NCBI GenBank assembly: GCA_937901255.1
Contig: CALCHN010000060.1
Location: 7,914 to 71,913, forward strand
Length of the DNA stretch: 64,000 nucleotides
Reading direction: 5' to 3'
Origin: an uncultured Flavobacteriales bacterium
GTDB taxonomy: Bacteria > Bacteroidota > Bacteroidia > Flavobacteriales_E > Vicingaceae
Shown here: piece by piece, positions 23,675 to 33,021 of the stretch
Layout of the letters: each line of letters begins with the position of its first letter
Numbering within the stretch: position 1 is the stretch's first letter
Notes under the pieces: generated by a model
Seen by the model: only the letters and a program-made list of their open reading frames with translations
Databases searched by the model: none
Told to the model about the DNA's origin: nothing
Made by a program: the position numbers and the translations under genes

Positions 23675-24778
23675 ATGAAGACACATAAAATTATAATAAG
23701 TGGAGGAGGAACGGGAGGACATATCTTTCCGGCTATTGCAATAGCTAATGCAATAAAAAGTAAGTTTCCTCATACCGAAATTTTATTTGTTGGAGCTGAA
23801 GGCAAAATGGAAATGGAAAAAGTTCCTGCTGCAGGCTATGAAATTATTGGCTTACCTATTATGGGATTGCAACGCAGACTTACCCTTCAGAATTTAAAGT
23901 TTCCTATTATGTTACTTAAAAGCATGATGAAAGCTAAAAGTATCATCAAAGAGTTTAAGCCTGATGTGGTGGTTGGTGTTGGAGGTTATGCTAGCGGTCC
24001 ATTATTAAAAGCAGCAACCAAAATGGGTATTCCTGCATTAATTCAAGAACAAAATTCTTATCCCGGAATTACCAATAAATTGTTGGCAACCAAGGTGCAA
24101 AAAATTTGTGTAGCTTATCCGCAAATGGAAAGATTTTTCCCAAAAGAAAAAATTATTGTAACGGGTAACCCTGTTCGTCAGGATATTAAAAACTTAAGTG
24201 CCAAAAGAGAAAGAGGAATAGAGTTTTTTGGATTAGATAAAGAAAAACAAACAGTTTTGGTAATTGGCGGAAGTTTAGGAGCAAGAACTATTAATGAAAG
24301 TATAGAAAGCGGATTGGAAAAGTTTGCTCAAAAAAATATTCAGTTGGTTTGGCAAACAGGAAAATGGTATGCCGATAAAGCTGCTTTGGCGGTTCAATCT
24401 TTTGAAAATAACGGAATAAAAACCATGGCATTTATTTCTAAAATGGATTATGCTTATGCTGTGGCAGATGTGGTTATTTCTAGGGCAGGTGCAAGTTCTA
24501 TTTCAGAATTGTGCATTGCAGCAAAAGCAACTGTTTTTGTTCCGTCACCAAATGTAGCCGAAGATCATCAAACTAAAAATGCAATGGCGTTGGTAAATCA
24601 AAATGCCGCAATTTTGGTTAAAGATGTTGAAGCCAAAGAAAAACTGGTTGACCAAACATTAGCATTAGTAAAAGATGAAATGCAAAAAGAAAAATTAAGT
24701 GTAAATATTGCGAAAATGGCTTTTAACGATTCGGCTGAAATTATTGCTGATGAAGTAATGAAGTTGATTGATAGGTGA
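23675..24778 (+). CDS. murG: UDP-GlcNAc transferase MurG (lipid II synthesis)
   Basis: 367 residues, GT28 family; converts lipid I to lipid II at the inner face of the membrane. Motifs: SGGGTGGHIFPAIAIA, GVGGYASGPLL, EQNSYPGITNKLL, GGSLGAR and the acceptor/donor segment ISRAGASSISELC followed by PSPNVAEDHQTKNA. Standard length. The stop is followed directly by a GAAATTA heptamer array and then by repeat B. Confidence 0.97.
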   Translation: MKTHKIIISGGGTGGHIFPAIAIANAIKSKFPHTEILFVGAEGKMEMEKVPAAGYEIIGLPIMGLQRRLTLQNLKFPIMLLKSMMKAKSIIKEFKPDVVVGVGGYASGPLLKAATKMGIPALIQEQNSYPGITNKLLATKVQKICVAYPQMERFFPKEKIIVTGNPVRQDIKNLSAKRERGIEFFGLDKEKQTVLVIGGSLGARTINESIESGLEKFAQKNIQLVWQTGKWYADKAALAVQSFENNGIKTMAFISKMDYAYAVADVVISRAGASSISELCIAAKATVFVPSPNVAEDHQTKNAMALVNQNAAILVKDVEAKEKLVDQTLALVKDEMQKEKLSVNIAKMAFNDSAEIIADEVMKLIDR

Positions 24779-24802
24779 TTAGAAATTAGAAATTGGAGAT
24801 TT
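24777..24802 (+). repeat. Heptamer array GAAATTA after murG
   Basis: Two clear 7-bp units plus degenerate ends, overlapping the TGA stop edge of murG and running into repeat B. Confidence 0.75.
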
Positions 24803-24817
24803 TTAACTATAAACAAC

Positions 24818-24872
24818 AAAGCTCCGAAGGAGCATAATTTATTTAGCGTATGGGTAAAGCCCATCGCAAAAA
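24818..24872 (+). repeat. Dispersed repeat B, copy 2
   Basis: AAAGCTCCGAAGGAGC hairpin followed by a GCCCATCGCAAAAA tail. It ends 13 bases before the murC ATG and forms its leader. Confidence 0.8.
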
Positions 24873-24885
24873 TGGTTTAAATTTT

Positions 24886-26277
24886 ATGAACATAAATACT
24901 ATCCATACGGTTTATTTTTTAGGTGTCGGAGGCATTGGCATGAGTGCTTTGGCGAGGTATTTCCTAATTAAAGGTTGTAAGGTGTATGGATATGATAAAA
25001 CAAAAACAAGCCTTACAGAAGAATTGGAAGCAGAAGGAATAGTTGTTCATTATGATGAAGATGTAGCTTCAATTCCCGATGTGGTAAAAAACAATGAAGA
25101 AGGAATTTTAGTGGTTTATACACCTGCTATTCCTAAAAATAATAAAGAATTGCTTAGTTTGCAGCAATCTGGAGTTAAATTGTATAAACGCTCAGAAGTA
25201 TTGGGGTTAATTTCTCAAGAATATTTTACCATTGCTGTTGCTGGAACACACGGAAAAACCACTACTTCCTCTATGATAGCACATGTGTTGAACGAATGTG
25301 GTGTAAAATGCAATGCCTTTTTGGGTGGAATTAGTTTAAATTTCAACTCTAATTTGTTACTCAATGAAGATGCAAAAATAGTTGTTGTAGAAGCGGATGA
25401 GTTCGACAGGTCTTTCCTTACCTTAAAACCTAACATTGCTATTGTAACTTCTTTAGATGCTGATCATTTAGATATTTATGAGAATAAAAATGAGATGCAC
25501 AATGCTTACAAAGCTTTTGTGGAAAAGATAAATCCTACAGGAACCTTAATAACTAAACAAGCTTATTTAAGTACTTTACAAACTAATAAAGAATTAAAAA
25601 CACTTACTTATTCTATTGAAAGAGAAGCTGATTATTCATTAAAAAGCAAAAGAGTAGAAAACGGTAATTTTTTAATTGATATTGAAACACCAAGTGATAT
25701 CTCTCAAAATATGGTAATAGGATTGCCAGGAATTCATAACATAGAAAATGGCTTGGCAGCCTTTGTTGTGGCAGACTTGTTGAAAATTGACAGAGAAAAA
25801 ATTAAAGCCGCATTAAAATCTTACAAAGGAGTAAAACGCAGGTTTGAATTTCATATAAAAACCAACGAACTTGTTTATATAGATGATTATGCACATCACC
25901 CAACAGAATTAACTTTTGCAATATCTTCAATTAAGGAATTGTATCCTAACAAAAAAATTACAGGTGTTTTTCAACCGCATTTATACAGTAGAACAAGAGA
26001 TTTTGCTGATGAATTTGCAACAAGTTTGTCTTTGTTAGACGAATTAATTTTACTTGATATTTACCCTGCAAGAGAACTTCCTATTGCAGGTGTTAACTCA
26101 GAAATGTTGTTAGAAAAAGCAACTGTTCAACATAAAAAACTATTAAAAAAAGAAGAAGTGCTAAGTTATTTTAAAGCGAATCAACCAGAAGTATTGGTTA
26201 CGCTTGGGGCGGGAGATATAGATACGCTGGTACAGCCATTAAAAATAATACTTAATGCAAAAGCAGTAAATTATTAA
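24886..26277 (+). CDS. murC: UDP-MurNAc:L-alanine ligase MurC
   Basis: 463 residues; adds L-Ala to UDP-MurNAc, the first ligase of the Mur pathway. Motifs: VYFLGVGGIGMSALARYF, VAGTHGKTTTSSM, EADEFDRSFL, SLDADHLDIY, DDYAHHPTEL, FQPHLYSRT and LGAGDID. The start at 24886 (MNINTIHTVYF) is used; the frame extends 12 codons upstream, but those codons lie in repeat B. Its TAA overlaps the ftsQ ATG by one base. Confidence 0.96.
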   Translation: MNINTIHTVYFLGVGGIGMSALARYFLIKGCKVYGYDKTKTSLTEELEAEGIVVHYDEDVASIPDVVKNNEEGILVVYTPAIPKNNKELLSLQQSGVKLYKRSEVLGLISQEYFTIAVAGTHGKTTTSSMIAHVLNECGVKCNAFLGGISLNFNSNLLLNEDAKIVVVEADEFDRSFLTLKPNIAIVTSLDADHLDIYENKNEMHNAYKAFVEKINPTGTLITKQAYLSTLQTNKELKTLTYSIEREADYSLKSKRVENGNFLIDIETPSDISQNMVIGLPGIHNIENGLAAFVVADLLKIDREKIKAALKSYKGVKRRFEFHIKTNELVYIDDYAHHPTELTFAISSIKELYPNKKITGVFQPHLYSRTRDFADEFATSLSLLDELILLDIYPARELPIAGVNSEMLLEKATVQHKKLLKKEEVLSYFKANQPEVLVTLGAGDIDTLVQPLKIILNAKAVNY

Positions 26278-27065
26278 TGAAGCAAATAATAAACATATCA
26301 TTATGGATAATTGCATTGGTGTTAATCATTGTGGGAGTAAGTTTTGCCAATAAAAATAAGTTGTATATGCAGCTTTCTAAACCTGTTATCGATATAGATT
26401 ATAATTCTGAAAACAGGTTTATTGATGAAACAGATGTGTTGAAGGAAATTATCCACAATCCAAAAGATACTAATAAGTATTTATATGCCTTTGATGTAAC
26501 AACAATTGAAGAGCGATTAAAAAATAATTTTGCGATAAAAGAAGCTCAAGTATATAAAACAGTAGATGGTAAAATTGTGGCATGGGTAAAACAAAACCGA
26601 CCAATTGCAAGGGTAATAAACCACAAAAATGAAAGTTTTTATATAGATGAAGATGGATATTTAATGTCGCTTTCAGAAAAATATACAGCTCGTTTGTTGG
26701 TCATTAATGGCAATGTTAAATCTTCTTATAATCAATATTATAAGAAAAATTTAAGTCAGCTAGATGATAGCTTGGCAACTACAACTATTATAGATGAACT
26801 ATACCAATTGGCTCAGCTTATTGATAACTCTGAGTTTTGGAAAGCACAAATTGAACAAGTGTATGTTAATAAAGAATTGGAGATTGAACTCATACCAAAA
26901 GTAGGAAATCATATAATTGTATTGGGAAAACCTGAACATATGGAAGCTAAACTTAATAAGTTATATTATTTCTACAGAGAAGGTTTAAGTAAAACCGGTT
27001 GGAATGAATATTCAGAAATTAACTTAAGTTTTAATAACCAAATCGTTTGTAAAAAAAATTATTAG
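26277..27065 (+). CDS. ftsQ: Cell division protein FtsQ/DivIB-like
   Basis: 262 residues with a short cytoplasmic start, one membrane helix (about 5-25) and a periplasmic region with a POTRA-like N-terminal part (ENRFIDETDVLKEI...FAIKEAQVYKTVDGKIVAWVKQNRPIARV) and an FtsQ-type beta domain (FYIDEDGYLMSLSEKYTARLLVING). Scaffolds FtsL/FtsB at the septum. The sequence is divergent, but its position between murC and ftsA is diagnostic. Confidence 0.9.
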   Translation: MKQIINISLWIIALVLIIVGVSFANKNKLYMQLSKPVIDIDYNSENRFIDETDVLKEIIHNPKDTNKYLYAFDVTTIEERLKNNFAIKEAQVYKTVDGKIVAWVKQNRPIARVINHKNESFYIDEDGYLMSLSEKYTARLLVINGNVKSSYNQYYKKNLSQLDDSLATTTIIDELYQLAQLIDNSEFWKAQIEQVYVNKELEIELIPKVGNHIIVLGKPEHMEAKLNKLYYFYREGLSKTGWNEYSEINLSFNNQIVCKKNY

Positions 27066-27069
27066 TAAC

Positions 27070-28344
27070 ATGGAGGAAGAAAAATCAGAAATTATTGTTG
27101 GTTTAGATATCGGAACAACCAAAATTGTAGCCATAGTAGGAAGAAAAAATGAGCACGGTAAAATTGAAATACTTGGAATGGGTAAATCTGATTCTATTGG
27201 TGTTTCTAGAGGGATGGTTTCTAATATCGACAAAACGGTTGAATCAATTAGATTAGCAGTAGAACAAGCTGAACTAAAATCTGGTGTTGACATTAAAGTG
27301 GTTAATGTTGGTATTGCTGGTCAGCACATAAAAAGCTTACAACACAGAGGTATTAAAGTTAGACATAGCGTTGAAGATGAAATTAGTCAATTGGATATCA
27401 ATTCGTTAATAGAGGATATGTATAAATTGGTAATGTTGCCAGGAGAGGAGATTATCCATGTTCTTCCTCAGGAATACATTGTTGATAATGAGCAAGGAAT
27501 TAAAGACCCGATTGGAATGGCGGGAGTAAGATTAGAAGCCAACTTCCATATTATTACCGGATTAGTGGGGGCAATTAAAAACATACATAAATGCGTTCAT
27601 AAAGCTAATTTAAATGTTGATGATTTAATTTTAGAGCCATTAGCATCTTCTGAAGCAGTATTAAGTGCTGAAGAAAAAGAAGCAGGAGTAGCATTGGTAG
27701 ATATAGGTGGTGGAACAACAGATATTGCTATTTTTCAAGATGGCATTATTAGACACACAGCAGTAATTCCTTTTGGAGGTAATATTGTTACTGAAGATAT
27801 TAAAGAAGGATGTAGTATTATTAAAGACCATGCAGAAAAGCTAAAAATTAAATTTGGTTCTGCCTTAGCTAGCGAAAGCAATGATAAAGTAAAAGTTTCT
27901 ATTCCCGGATTAAGAGGAAGACCTGCTAAAGAAATTTATATTAAAACCTTGGCAAATATTATTCAAGCCAGAATGGAAGAGATTATTGAACATATCCATT
28001 ACGAAATTAAAAATTCTGGATACGAGAATAAACTTATCTGCGGAATAGTAGTTACTGGTGGAGGAGCTCAGTTAAAACACATCACCCAATTAATGGAGTA
28101 TGTTACAGGAATGGATACAAGAATTGGTTACCCTAATGAACACTTAGCCCCAAATAATGCCAATGAAATTACTAGTCCGATGTACGCAACTAGTGTAGGG
28201 CTTGTAATTAAAGGGTTTGAATCTATTAATAAAAGTACAGATAAAAGAGACGAAATTGTTGGGCATTCTGACAGTAAGAAAAGTGGATTTTTTGATAGAT
28301 TGCTTCATGCAGGACACAAGTTTTTAGAAGATAGTGAAAAATAA
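27070..28344 (+). CDS. ftsA: Cell division protein FtsA
   Basis: 424 residues, actin-like ATPase that tethers FtsZ to the membrane. Motifs: VGLDIGTTKIVAIVG (phosphate 1), VALVDIGGGTTDIAIF (phosphate 2) and ICGIVVTGGGAQLKHI (adenosine). The SHS2/1C domain lies near residues 85-165. The C-terminus (SGFFDRLLHAGHKFL) forms the amphipathic membrane-targeting helix. It is four bases after ftsQ. A repeat A copy separates it from ftsZ. Confidence 0.96.
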   Translation: MEEEKSEIIVGLDIGTTKIVAIVGRKNEHGKIEILGMGKSDSIGVSRGMVSNIDKTVESIRLAVEQAELKSGVDIKVVNVGIAGQHIKSLQHRGIKVRHSVEDEISQLDINSLIEDMYKLVMLPGEEIIHVLPQEYIVDNEQGIKDPIGMAGVRLEANFHIITGLVGAIKNIHKCVHKANLNVDDLILEPLASSEAVLSAEEKEAGVALVDIGGGTTDIAIFQDGIIRHTAVIPFGGNIVTEDIKEGCSIIKDHAEKLKIKFGSALASESNDKVKVSIPGLRGRPAKEIYIKTLANIIQARMEEIIEHIHYEIKNSGYENKLICGIVVTGGGAQLKHITQLMEYVTGMDTRIGYPNEHLAPNNANEITSPMYATSVGLVIKGFESINKSTDKRDEIVGHSDSKKSGFFDRLLHAGHKFLEDSEK

Positions 28345-28380
28345 AAATAAATTAATAATAAAATAAACTAAGCTCTTAAT

Positions 28381-28411
28381 TCCTCCCCTTCGGGGAGGTT
28401 AGGAGGGGCTT
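28381..28411 (+). repeat. Dispersed repeat A, copy 4
   Basis: CCTCCCC-TTC-GGGGAGG hairpin then GGAGGGGCT, 16 bases before the ftsZ ATG; it lies in the ftsZ leader. Both arms differ from the consensus in a compensating way. Confidence 0.85.
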
Positions 28412-28426
28412 TAAAACCTCAATATT

Positions 28427-30160
28427 ATGAAATTCAATTTGCCAAAAGACCAAGCATCAATTATTAAAGTAATAGGCGTTGGAGGCGGTGGAAGCAACGC
28501 TGTAAACCACATGTACAATCAGGGGATTACAGGTGTAGATTTCATCATTTGCAATACAGATGCACAAGCGTTAGAACTAAGTCCTATTCCAAATAAAATT
28601 CAGTTGGGAACTACGCTAACAGAAGGTTTAGGAGCAGGAGCAAACCCTGAGGTTGGTAAAAATGCAGCAATTGAAGATATTGATAATATTAAAAAGATAT
28701 TAGAAAACAATACTAAAATGGTTTTCATAACTGCCGGAATGGGTGGTGGAACAGGAACTGGTGCAGCTCCAATAATTGCTAAGACTGCCAGAGAAATGGG
28801 CATTTTAACTGTTGGTATTGTTACTATTCCTTTTAGTTTTGAAGGAAGAAGAAGAAAGCAACAAGCTGAAGAAGGTTTAGAGCAATTACGTCAGAATGTA
28901 GATACCTTGCTCATCATTAATAACGATAAGTTGAGAATGATGCACGGAAACCTTAAAATGGGAGAAGCTTTCTCTAAAGCAGATGATATTTTAACCGTTG
29001 CAGCCAAGGGAATTGCTGAAATTATTACTGTTGCAGGTTATATTAATGTGGATTTTGAAGATGTTAAAACAGTAATGAAAGATGGTGGAACAGCAATAAT
29101 GGGTTCTGCAACAGCCGAAGGGGAAAACAGAGCCATTGAGGCGGTTACAAGAGCAATATCTTCTCCATTATTAAATGATAATGAAATTGAAGGAGCAAAT
29201 TACATCTTGTTAAATATTACCTCTGGCGAGGATGAAATTACAATGGATGAAATTGATGATATTACTGATTATATTCAAAATGAAGCAGGATATACTGCTG
29301 AGTTAATTTGGGGTAATGGATTGGATGAATCGTTGGGTAATAAAGTTTCTGTCACAGTTATTGCTACAGGTTTTGGTAAAAAAGAGTTAAGAAAAATTGA
29401 CGACCTTAATAAGCCTGAAGAACATGTAGTACATACCCTAGATACAAATGATAGTCCAATAAATGAAATCACCCCTGAAATAACAAATAATGTTGTTGAA
29501 GATGAAAATAATGAGCCTTATATAAGCTCTTCAAGTCAGTCAGCATTTGAGTTTAATGATGTTTTTTCTAGTGAAGAAAATGAAACTGTTTCAGCAGAAA
29601 ATGATGAAGATGCTATTGTTTTCGGATTAGATGATGATATGGAAGAGATTGAAGAAAAGCAGTCGATTATGATGGAGGAAGAACAAGAAAATCAACATCA
29701 CCAAGAAACAGAGACAGGAGATAATGACTTTTTTGTATCGGAAAACAATAACATACAAGCTGAACAAGATGAAAATAGCATTGTTTGGAATTTGAATGAT
29801 GATATGGATGCAGATATAAACGAAAGCAAACAAACTACAACTTTTTCTGGAGAGCAACATTTAGAAGAAGAGGATGAAAAATCTTCTTTAGTGTATTCTG
29901 CTAAAATTCCAGATGAAGACCAGTTGAAAAGAAATAACGAAAGAATTATGCGTATCAGAGAACTTGGTATGAAGATGAAAACTTCATCAGGATTATCTGA
30001 ATTAGAAAAAGAACCAGCGTATAAAAGAAGAAAAATCAATTTAAAAGATACACCTCATTCATCAGAAAGCACCGTGTCTAGATTTACATTGTCAGATGAT
30101 GAAGAAGGCAAACCTAAATTAAAAGACGGAAACTCTTTCTTACATGATAATGTGGATTAA
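28427..30160 (+). CDS. ftsZ: Cell division GTPase FtsZ with long acidic C-terminal linker
   Basis: 577 residues, against about 380 in E. coli. The tubulin-like core has GVGGGGSNAVNHM, AGMGGGTGTGAAPIIA (GTP signature) and NNDKLRMMHG. From about residue 330 a very acidic, Asn/Glu-rich linker of about 180 residues runs to a basic stretch (AYKRRKINLK) and a conserved-looking C-terminal peptide (DGNSFLHDNVD) that would bind FtsA or other tethers. Long linkers are usual in Bacteroidota. A hairpin lies after the gene, ending the division cluster. Confidence 0.96.
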   Translation: MKFNLPKDQASIIKVIGVGGGGSNAVNHMYNQGITGVDFIICNTDAQALELSPIPNKIQLGTTLTEGLGAGANPEVGKNAAIEDIDNIKKILENNTKMVFITAGMGGGTGTGAAPIIAKTAREMGILTVGIVTIPFSFEGRRRKQQAEEGLEQLRQNVDTLLIINNDKLRMMHGNLKMGEAFSKADDILTVAAKGIAEIITVAGYINVDFEDVKTVMKDGGTAIMGSATAEGENRAIEAVTRAISSPLLNDNEIEGANYILLNITSGEDEITMDEIDDITDYIQNEAGYTAELIWGNGLDESLGNKVSVTVIATGFGKKELRKIDDLNKPEEHVVHTLDTNDSPINEITPEITNNVVEDENNEPYISSSSQSAFEFNDVFSSEENETVSAENDEDAIVFGLDDDMEEIEEKQSIMMEEEQENQHHQETETGDNDFFVSENNNIQAEQDENSIVWNLNDDMDADINESKQTTTFSGEQHLEEEDEKSSLVYSAKIPDEDQLKRNNERIMRIRELGMKMKTSSGLSELEKEPAYKRRKINLKDTPHSSESTVSRFTLSDDEEGKPKLKDGNSFLHDNVD

Positions 30161-30246
30161 TTTAATATGCTAATTTTTTAATGTGAGGATGTGTGAATTA
30201 TTAACAAATATCAATTAACCAATAACTTTTTGCATCTTGCGTCTGC

Positions 30247-30285
30247 CGAAAAAAAACAAAGAATTGAAAATTCTTGTTTTTTTCG
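30247..30285 (+). terminator. Hairpin downstream of ftsZ
   Basis: A CGAAAAAAAACAA-AGAATT arm pairs with AATTCTTGTTTTTTTCG (one bulge). The remaining gap to 30381 shows another weak inverted repeat (CGAAATAT...ATATTTCG) and no gene. Confidence 0.6.
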
Positions 30286-30381
30286 AGCATCCTCGAAATA
30301 TTAGTTTTTCAAATTAAAACATATTTCGGGATTTGCTAGAAATCAACTAAACTCATAAACTTATAACCTCATAAACTAATT

Positions 30382-30831
30382 ATGAACTTAACAGAACAAA
30401 TAAATCAAGACATTAAACAAGCCATGTTGGCTAAAGACAAGGCTAAATTAGAAGCATTAAGAGCGGTAAAAGCTGCTTTGTTGTTAGAAGCTTCAAAAGA
30501 TGGTAGTAGCGAAGTAACCGATGAAGCTGGCTTAGCAATTTTGAAAAAATTAGTAAAGCAACGTAAAGATGCTGCTACTATTTATCACGAGCAAAACAGA
30601 CCTGATTTGGCTCAAGATGAAGAGTTTCAGATTGAAATACTAAGTGTTTATTTGCCCGAACAAATGGGAGAGGATGAAGTGAGAAAAATTATAAAAGAAA
30701 CCATTGCTCAATTGGGAGCATCCTCACCTGCTGATATGGGTAAGGTAATGGGGCCAATTATGGGTAAACTTAATGGTAAAGCAGATGGTAAATTAATTTC
30801 TACTATTGTTAAAGAAGAATTAGCCAATTAA
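30382..30831 (+). CDS. GatB/YqeY domain protein
   Basis: 149 residues covering the whole YqeY family: LTEQINQDIKQAMLAKDKAKLEALRAVKAAL, KQRKDAATIY, LPEQMGEDEVRKI and a C-terminal GKVMGPIMGKLNGKADGKLIS motif shared with the GatB tail that contacts tRNA. The precise role is unknown; an accessory role in tRNA-dependent amidation is inferred from the domain. It is a single gene between two terminator-like structures. Confidence 0.9.
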   Translation: MNLTEQINQDIKQAMLAKDKAKLEALRAVKAALLLEASKDGSSEVTDEAGLAILKKLVKQRKDAATIYHEQNRPDLAQDEEFQIEILSVYLPEQMGEDEVRKIIKETIAQLGASSPADMGKVMGPIMGKLNGKADGKLISTIVKEELAN

Positions 30832-30864
30832 CTTGTAAACAACAAATTATGTTCAAATAGCTGT

Positions 30865-30902
30865 AAAAGCCCCGCAAAATCTTTTTGTGGGGCTTTTCTT
30901 TT
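30865..30902 (+). terminator. Terminator after the YqeY gene
   Basis: AAAAGCCCC ... GGGGCTTTT stem (30865-30897) with T-rich tail. Confidence 0.85.
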
Positions 30903-30925
30903 GCTATTATTCCAATCCTAAAAAA

Positions 30926-30961
30926 TTAACATAAGCATAACTTTATGTTAAAAAACATAAA
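30926..30961 (+). promoter_or_regulatory. Overlapping inverted repeats upstream of a T9SS operon
   Basis: TTAACATAA (30926), TTATGTTAA (30943) and AACATAAA (30954) form two overlapping dyads that share the middle half-site, about 70 bases before the ATG at 31033. A regulator site is possible; no protein is known. Confidence 0.4.
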
Positions 30962-31032
30962 ATAGTACTTGTTTTTTGTTAAATTTATGATTCTAAGATA
31001 AGGATAGTTGTTTGTTTAAATAAAAATAATTG

Positions 31033-31422
31033 ATGTTTATGATTAAGAATTTTAATAGGTTAAGAATAGTTTTATTTTTAATTGTTGTGCTAACAAGTGT
31101 ATACTCATTCGCACAAACCAAACAACATTATGTTTTGCACTCTACTAATCCTAATGTTGATTTAACCGTATATTATAATGCTATAGAAAATTGGGGAAAG
31201 TTAGATCAATTTCGTTTGTTAGATGAAAGGAGAACCATACCTTTTTTTGATGTTATGGGGAACGAGGGAGTAACAATTGAGATTTTTTCTGCTCTAGAAC
31301 TAAAGCAATCTTATGGAACAGAAATCCCAAAGACAATCATAACAGATAAAAATAGTATTAAAACTACTGTTTTTATTTTAACACCCGACAGGCTGTCTAT
31401 TAAATTTAAATCAGATAAATGA
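31033..31422 (+). CDS. Small exported protein of unknown function
   Basis: 129 residues with a signal peptide (NRLRIVLFLIVVLTSVYSFAQ), then a compact region HYVLHSTNPNVDLTVYYNAIENWGKLDQFRL...FFDVMGNEGVTIEIFSA. No family recognised. The start at 31033 (ATG) or 31039 (ATG) is equally possible; a TTG lies one codon upstream. The stop overlaps the start of the following T9SS gene (ATGATG), so it is probably a partner of that secreted protein. Confidence 0.6.
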   Translation: MFMIKNFNRLRIVLFLIVVLTSVYSFAQTKQHYVLHSTNPNVDLTVYYNAIENWGKLDQFRLLDERRTIPFFDVMGNEGVTIEIFSALELKQSYGTEIPKTIITDKNSIKTTVFILTPDRLSIKFKSDK

Positions 31423-32897
31423 TGAGAATAATTTTTTTAATTTTTTTATTGATTATCGTTAAACTTAATGTTGAAGCTCAATGTAGTAATTTTGACACTC
31501 AATATCCATTTGCAACACAAAGTACGACATCAACCACGTTAGTACAGGTAAGTTCGTGTGTGTATGGAGGTGAATGGAGTGTTTATAGTGTTACTTCTGG
31601 TGAGACTTATACTTGGACAACATGTGGAGATGCTGCTTTTGATACTCAATTAACTTTATGGGATAATGCTCATAACATATCGTATGCATACAACGATGAT
31701 GATTGTAGCTTACAATCTACTATTACATGGACGGCAACATTTACTGGTACAGTACATTTGTTATTATCTGAGTATTATTGTTTAGATAATTCTGATTGTA
31801 TGACAATTCAATGGGCATGTACATCTTGTGGGGGTGGGGGTGGTTCAGTTCCCCCAGAAAATTGTTTAGGAGCATCAACCATTTGCAGTGACAATACCTT
31901 TTCAGGAAATAGTAGTGGTTTTGGTACACAAGAATTAACTTCATCAAATGATGGTTGCTTAAGTGGAGAACATGAGAGTTCGTGGTATTTTTTTCAAGCA
32001 ACAGCTGCAGGTACAATAGAATTTGATATTAGCCCTCAAAACGGAACGGACGATTATGATTTTGCTATATGGGGTCCCTATCCATCCACTTCAACACCTG
32101 GGGGTATTTGCCCTCCGTCATCAACACCATTAAGATGTTCTTATGCGGCAGGTGGTGGAAATACTGGGTTGGGCAATGGAGCAACTGACCAATCAGAAGG
32201 TGCTAGTGGAAATAAGTGGGTTGCTCCTATAAACATGAATGTTGGTGATGTGTATATTTTAGTTATTGATAATTGGTCGGAATCTAATTCACCATTCGAT
32301 TTGAATATTGATTTAACTGGAGGAGCTTCATTAGATTGTGTGCCTTTACCAATTGAGTTAATGTCATTTGTTGGTGAGGCTGCAGAAACTGGCAATGAAT
32401 TACAGTGGCAAACCGTGGCAGAGATTAATAACGATTATTTTGTAATAGAAGCTTCAAAAGATGCGTCTAATTTTATTGCGATAGGAAATATTGACGGAGC
32501 CGGAAATTCAGTTGAAGTAAATAATTATGTCTATTATGATAAGTCACCGTTAGCCGCTACTACCTATTACCGCTTAAAACAAGTTGATTTTGATGGAAAA
32601 TTTTCTTATTCTGATGTTGTTTCTGTTAGAAGAATAGAAGATGGTGAGGTGGTAATTTCTCCCAACCCTGTAAAAGATGTGTTGAATATAGAACTTAAAA
32701 CAACCCAAGCAGGAAATTATAATTTTATAGTGGTAGATTTGTTAGGAGCTGTAATAGAAAAGAATATACATCTTAATAAAGGAACAAACAACATTAAACT
32801 GGATGTGTTTGCTGATTTACCTCAAGGGTTTTATATGCTTAAAATAATGGATGAAAATAATACTATTATTACCACCAAAAAGATTGTGAAAAACTGA
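31419..32897 (+). CDS. Large T9SS-secreted surface protein
   Basis: 492 residues: signal peptide (to ...NVEAQ), a Cys-rich beta-sandwich pre-peptidase-like region (CSNFDTQYPFATQ...TWTTCGDAAFDTQLTLWD), a Gly-rich linker (CGGGGGS), a second similar domain (CLGASTICSDNTFSGNSSGF...SSWYFFQ...YDFAIWGPY), an FN3-like/TLD segment (PLPIELMSFVGEA..LQWQTVAEINNDYFVIE) and a type A T9SS sorting tail (VVISPNPVKDVLNIEL...LPQGFYMLKI). A secreted adhesin-like or matrix protein; the ligand is unknown. Confidence 0.85.
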   Translation: MMRIIFLIFLLIIVKLNVEAQCSNFDTQYPFATQSTTSTTLVQVSSCVYGGEWSVYSVTSGETYTWTTCGDAAFDTQLTLWDNAHNISYAYNDDDCSLQSTITWTATFTGTVHLLLSEYYCLDNSDCMTIQWACTSCGGGGGSVPPENCLGASTICSDNTFSGNSSGFGTQELTSSNDGCLSGEHESSWYFFQATAAGTIEFDISPQNGTDDYDFAIWGPYPSTSTPGGICPPSSTPLRCSYAAGGGNTGLGNGATDQSEGASGNKWVAPINMNVGDVYILVIDNWSESNSPFDLNIDLTGGASLDCVPLPIELMSFVGEAAETGNELQWQTVAEINNDYFVIEASKDASNFIAIGNIDGAGNSVEVNNYVYYDKSPLAATTYYRLKQVDFDGKFSYSDVVSVRRIEDGEVVISPNPVKDVLNIELKTTQAGNYNFIVVDLLGAVIEKNIHLNKGTNNIKLDVFADLPQGFYMLKIMDENNTIITTKKIVKN

Positions 32898-32942
32898 TAA
32901 ATAGTGAAAAAAATGCTCGTAGATAAATTTTCTTAAAAGCAT

Positions 32943-32972
32943 TTGTTTAATAAACAAAAAAAGATATCTTTG
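32943..32972 (+). promoter_or_regulatory. Promoter of tRNA-Leu
   Basis: TTG at 32943-32945, 19-base spacer, TATCTTTG at 32965-32972: the full Bacteroidota consensus, 50 bases before the tRNA. Confidence 0.8.
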
Positions 32973-33021
32973 CACTCCTTTTTTAAGAAGGTTTTAAAGT
33001 AAACCTTTATTTAAAAATTTT

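Noticed and set aside
24850..24885. 12-codon upstream extension of murC
   Set aside because: They lie in the tail of repeat B, and MurC proteins normally begin close to the VYFLGVGGIG strand, which the ATG at 24886 allows.
28600..28803. Minus-strand frame inside ftsZ (and many similar antisense frames)
   Set aside because: Antisense shadow of strongly conserved coding sequence, without its own signals.
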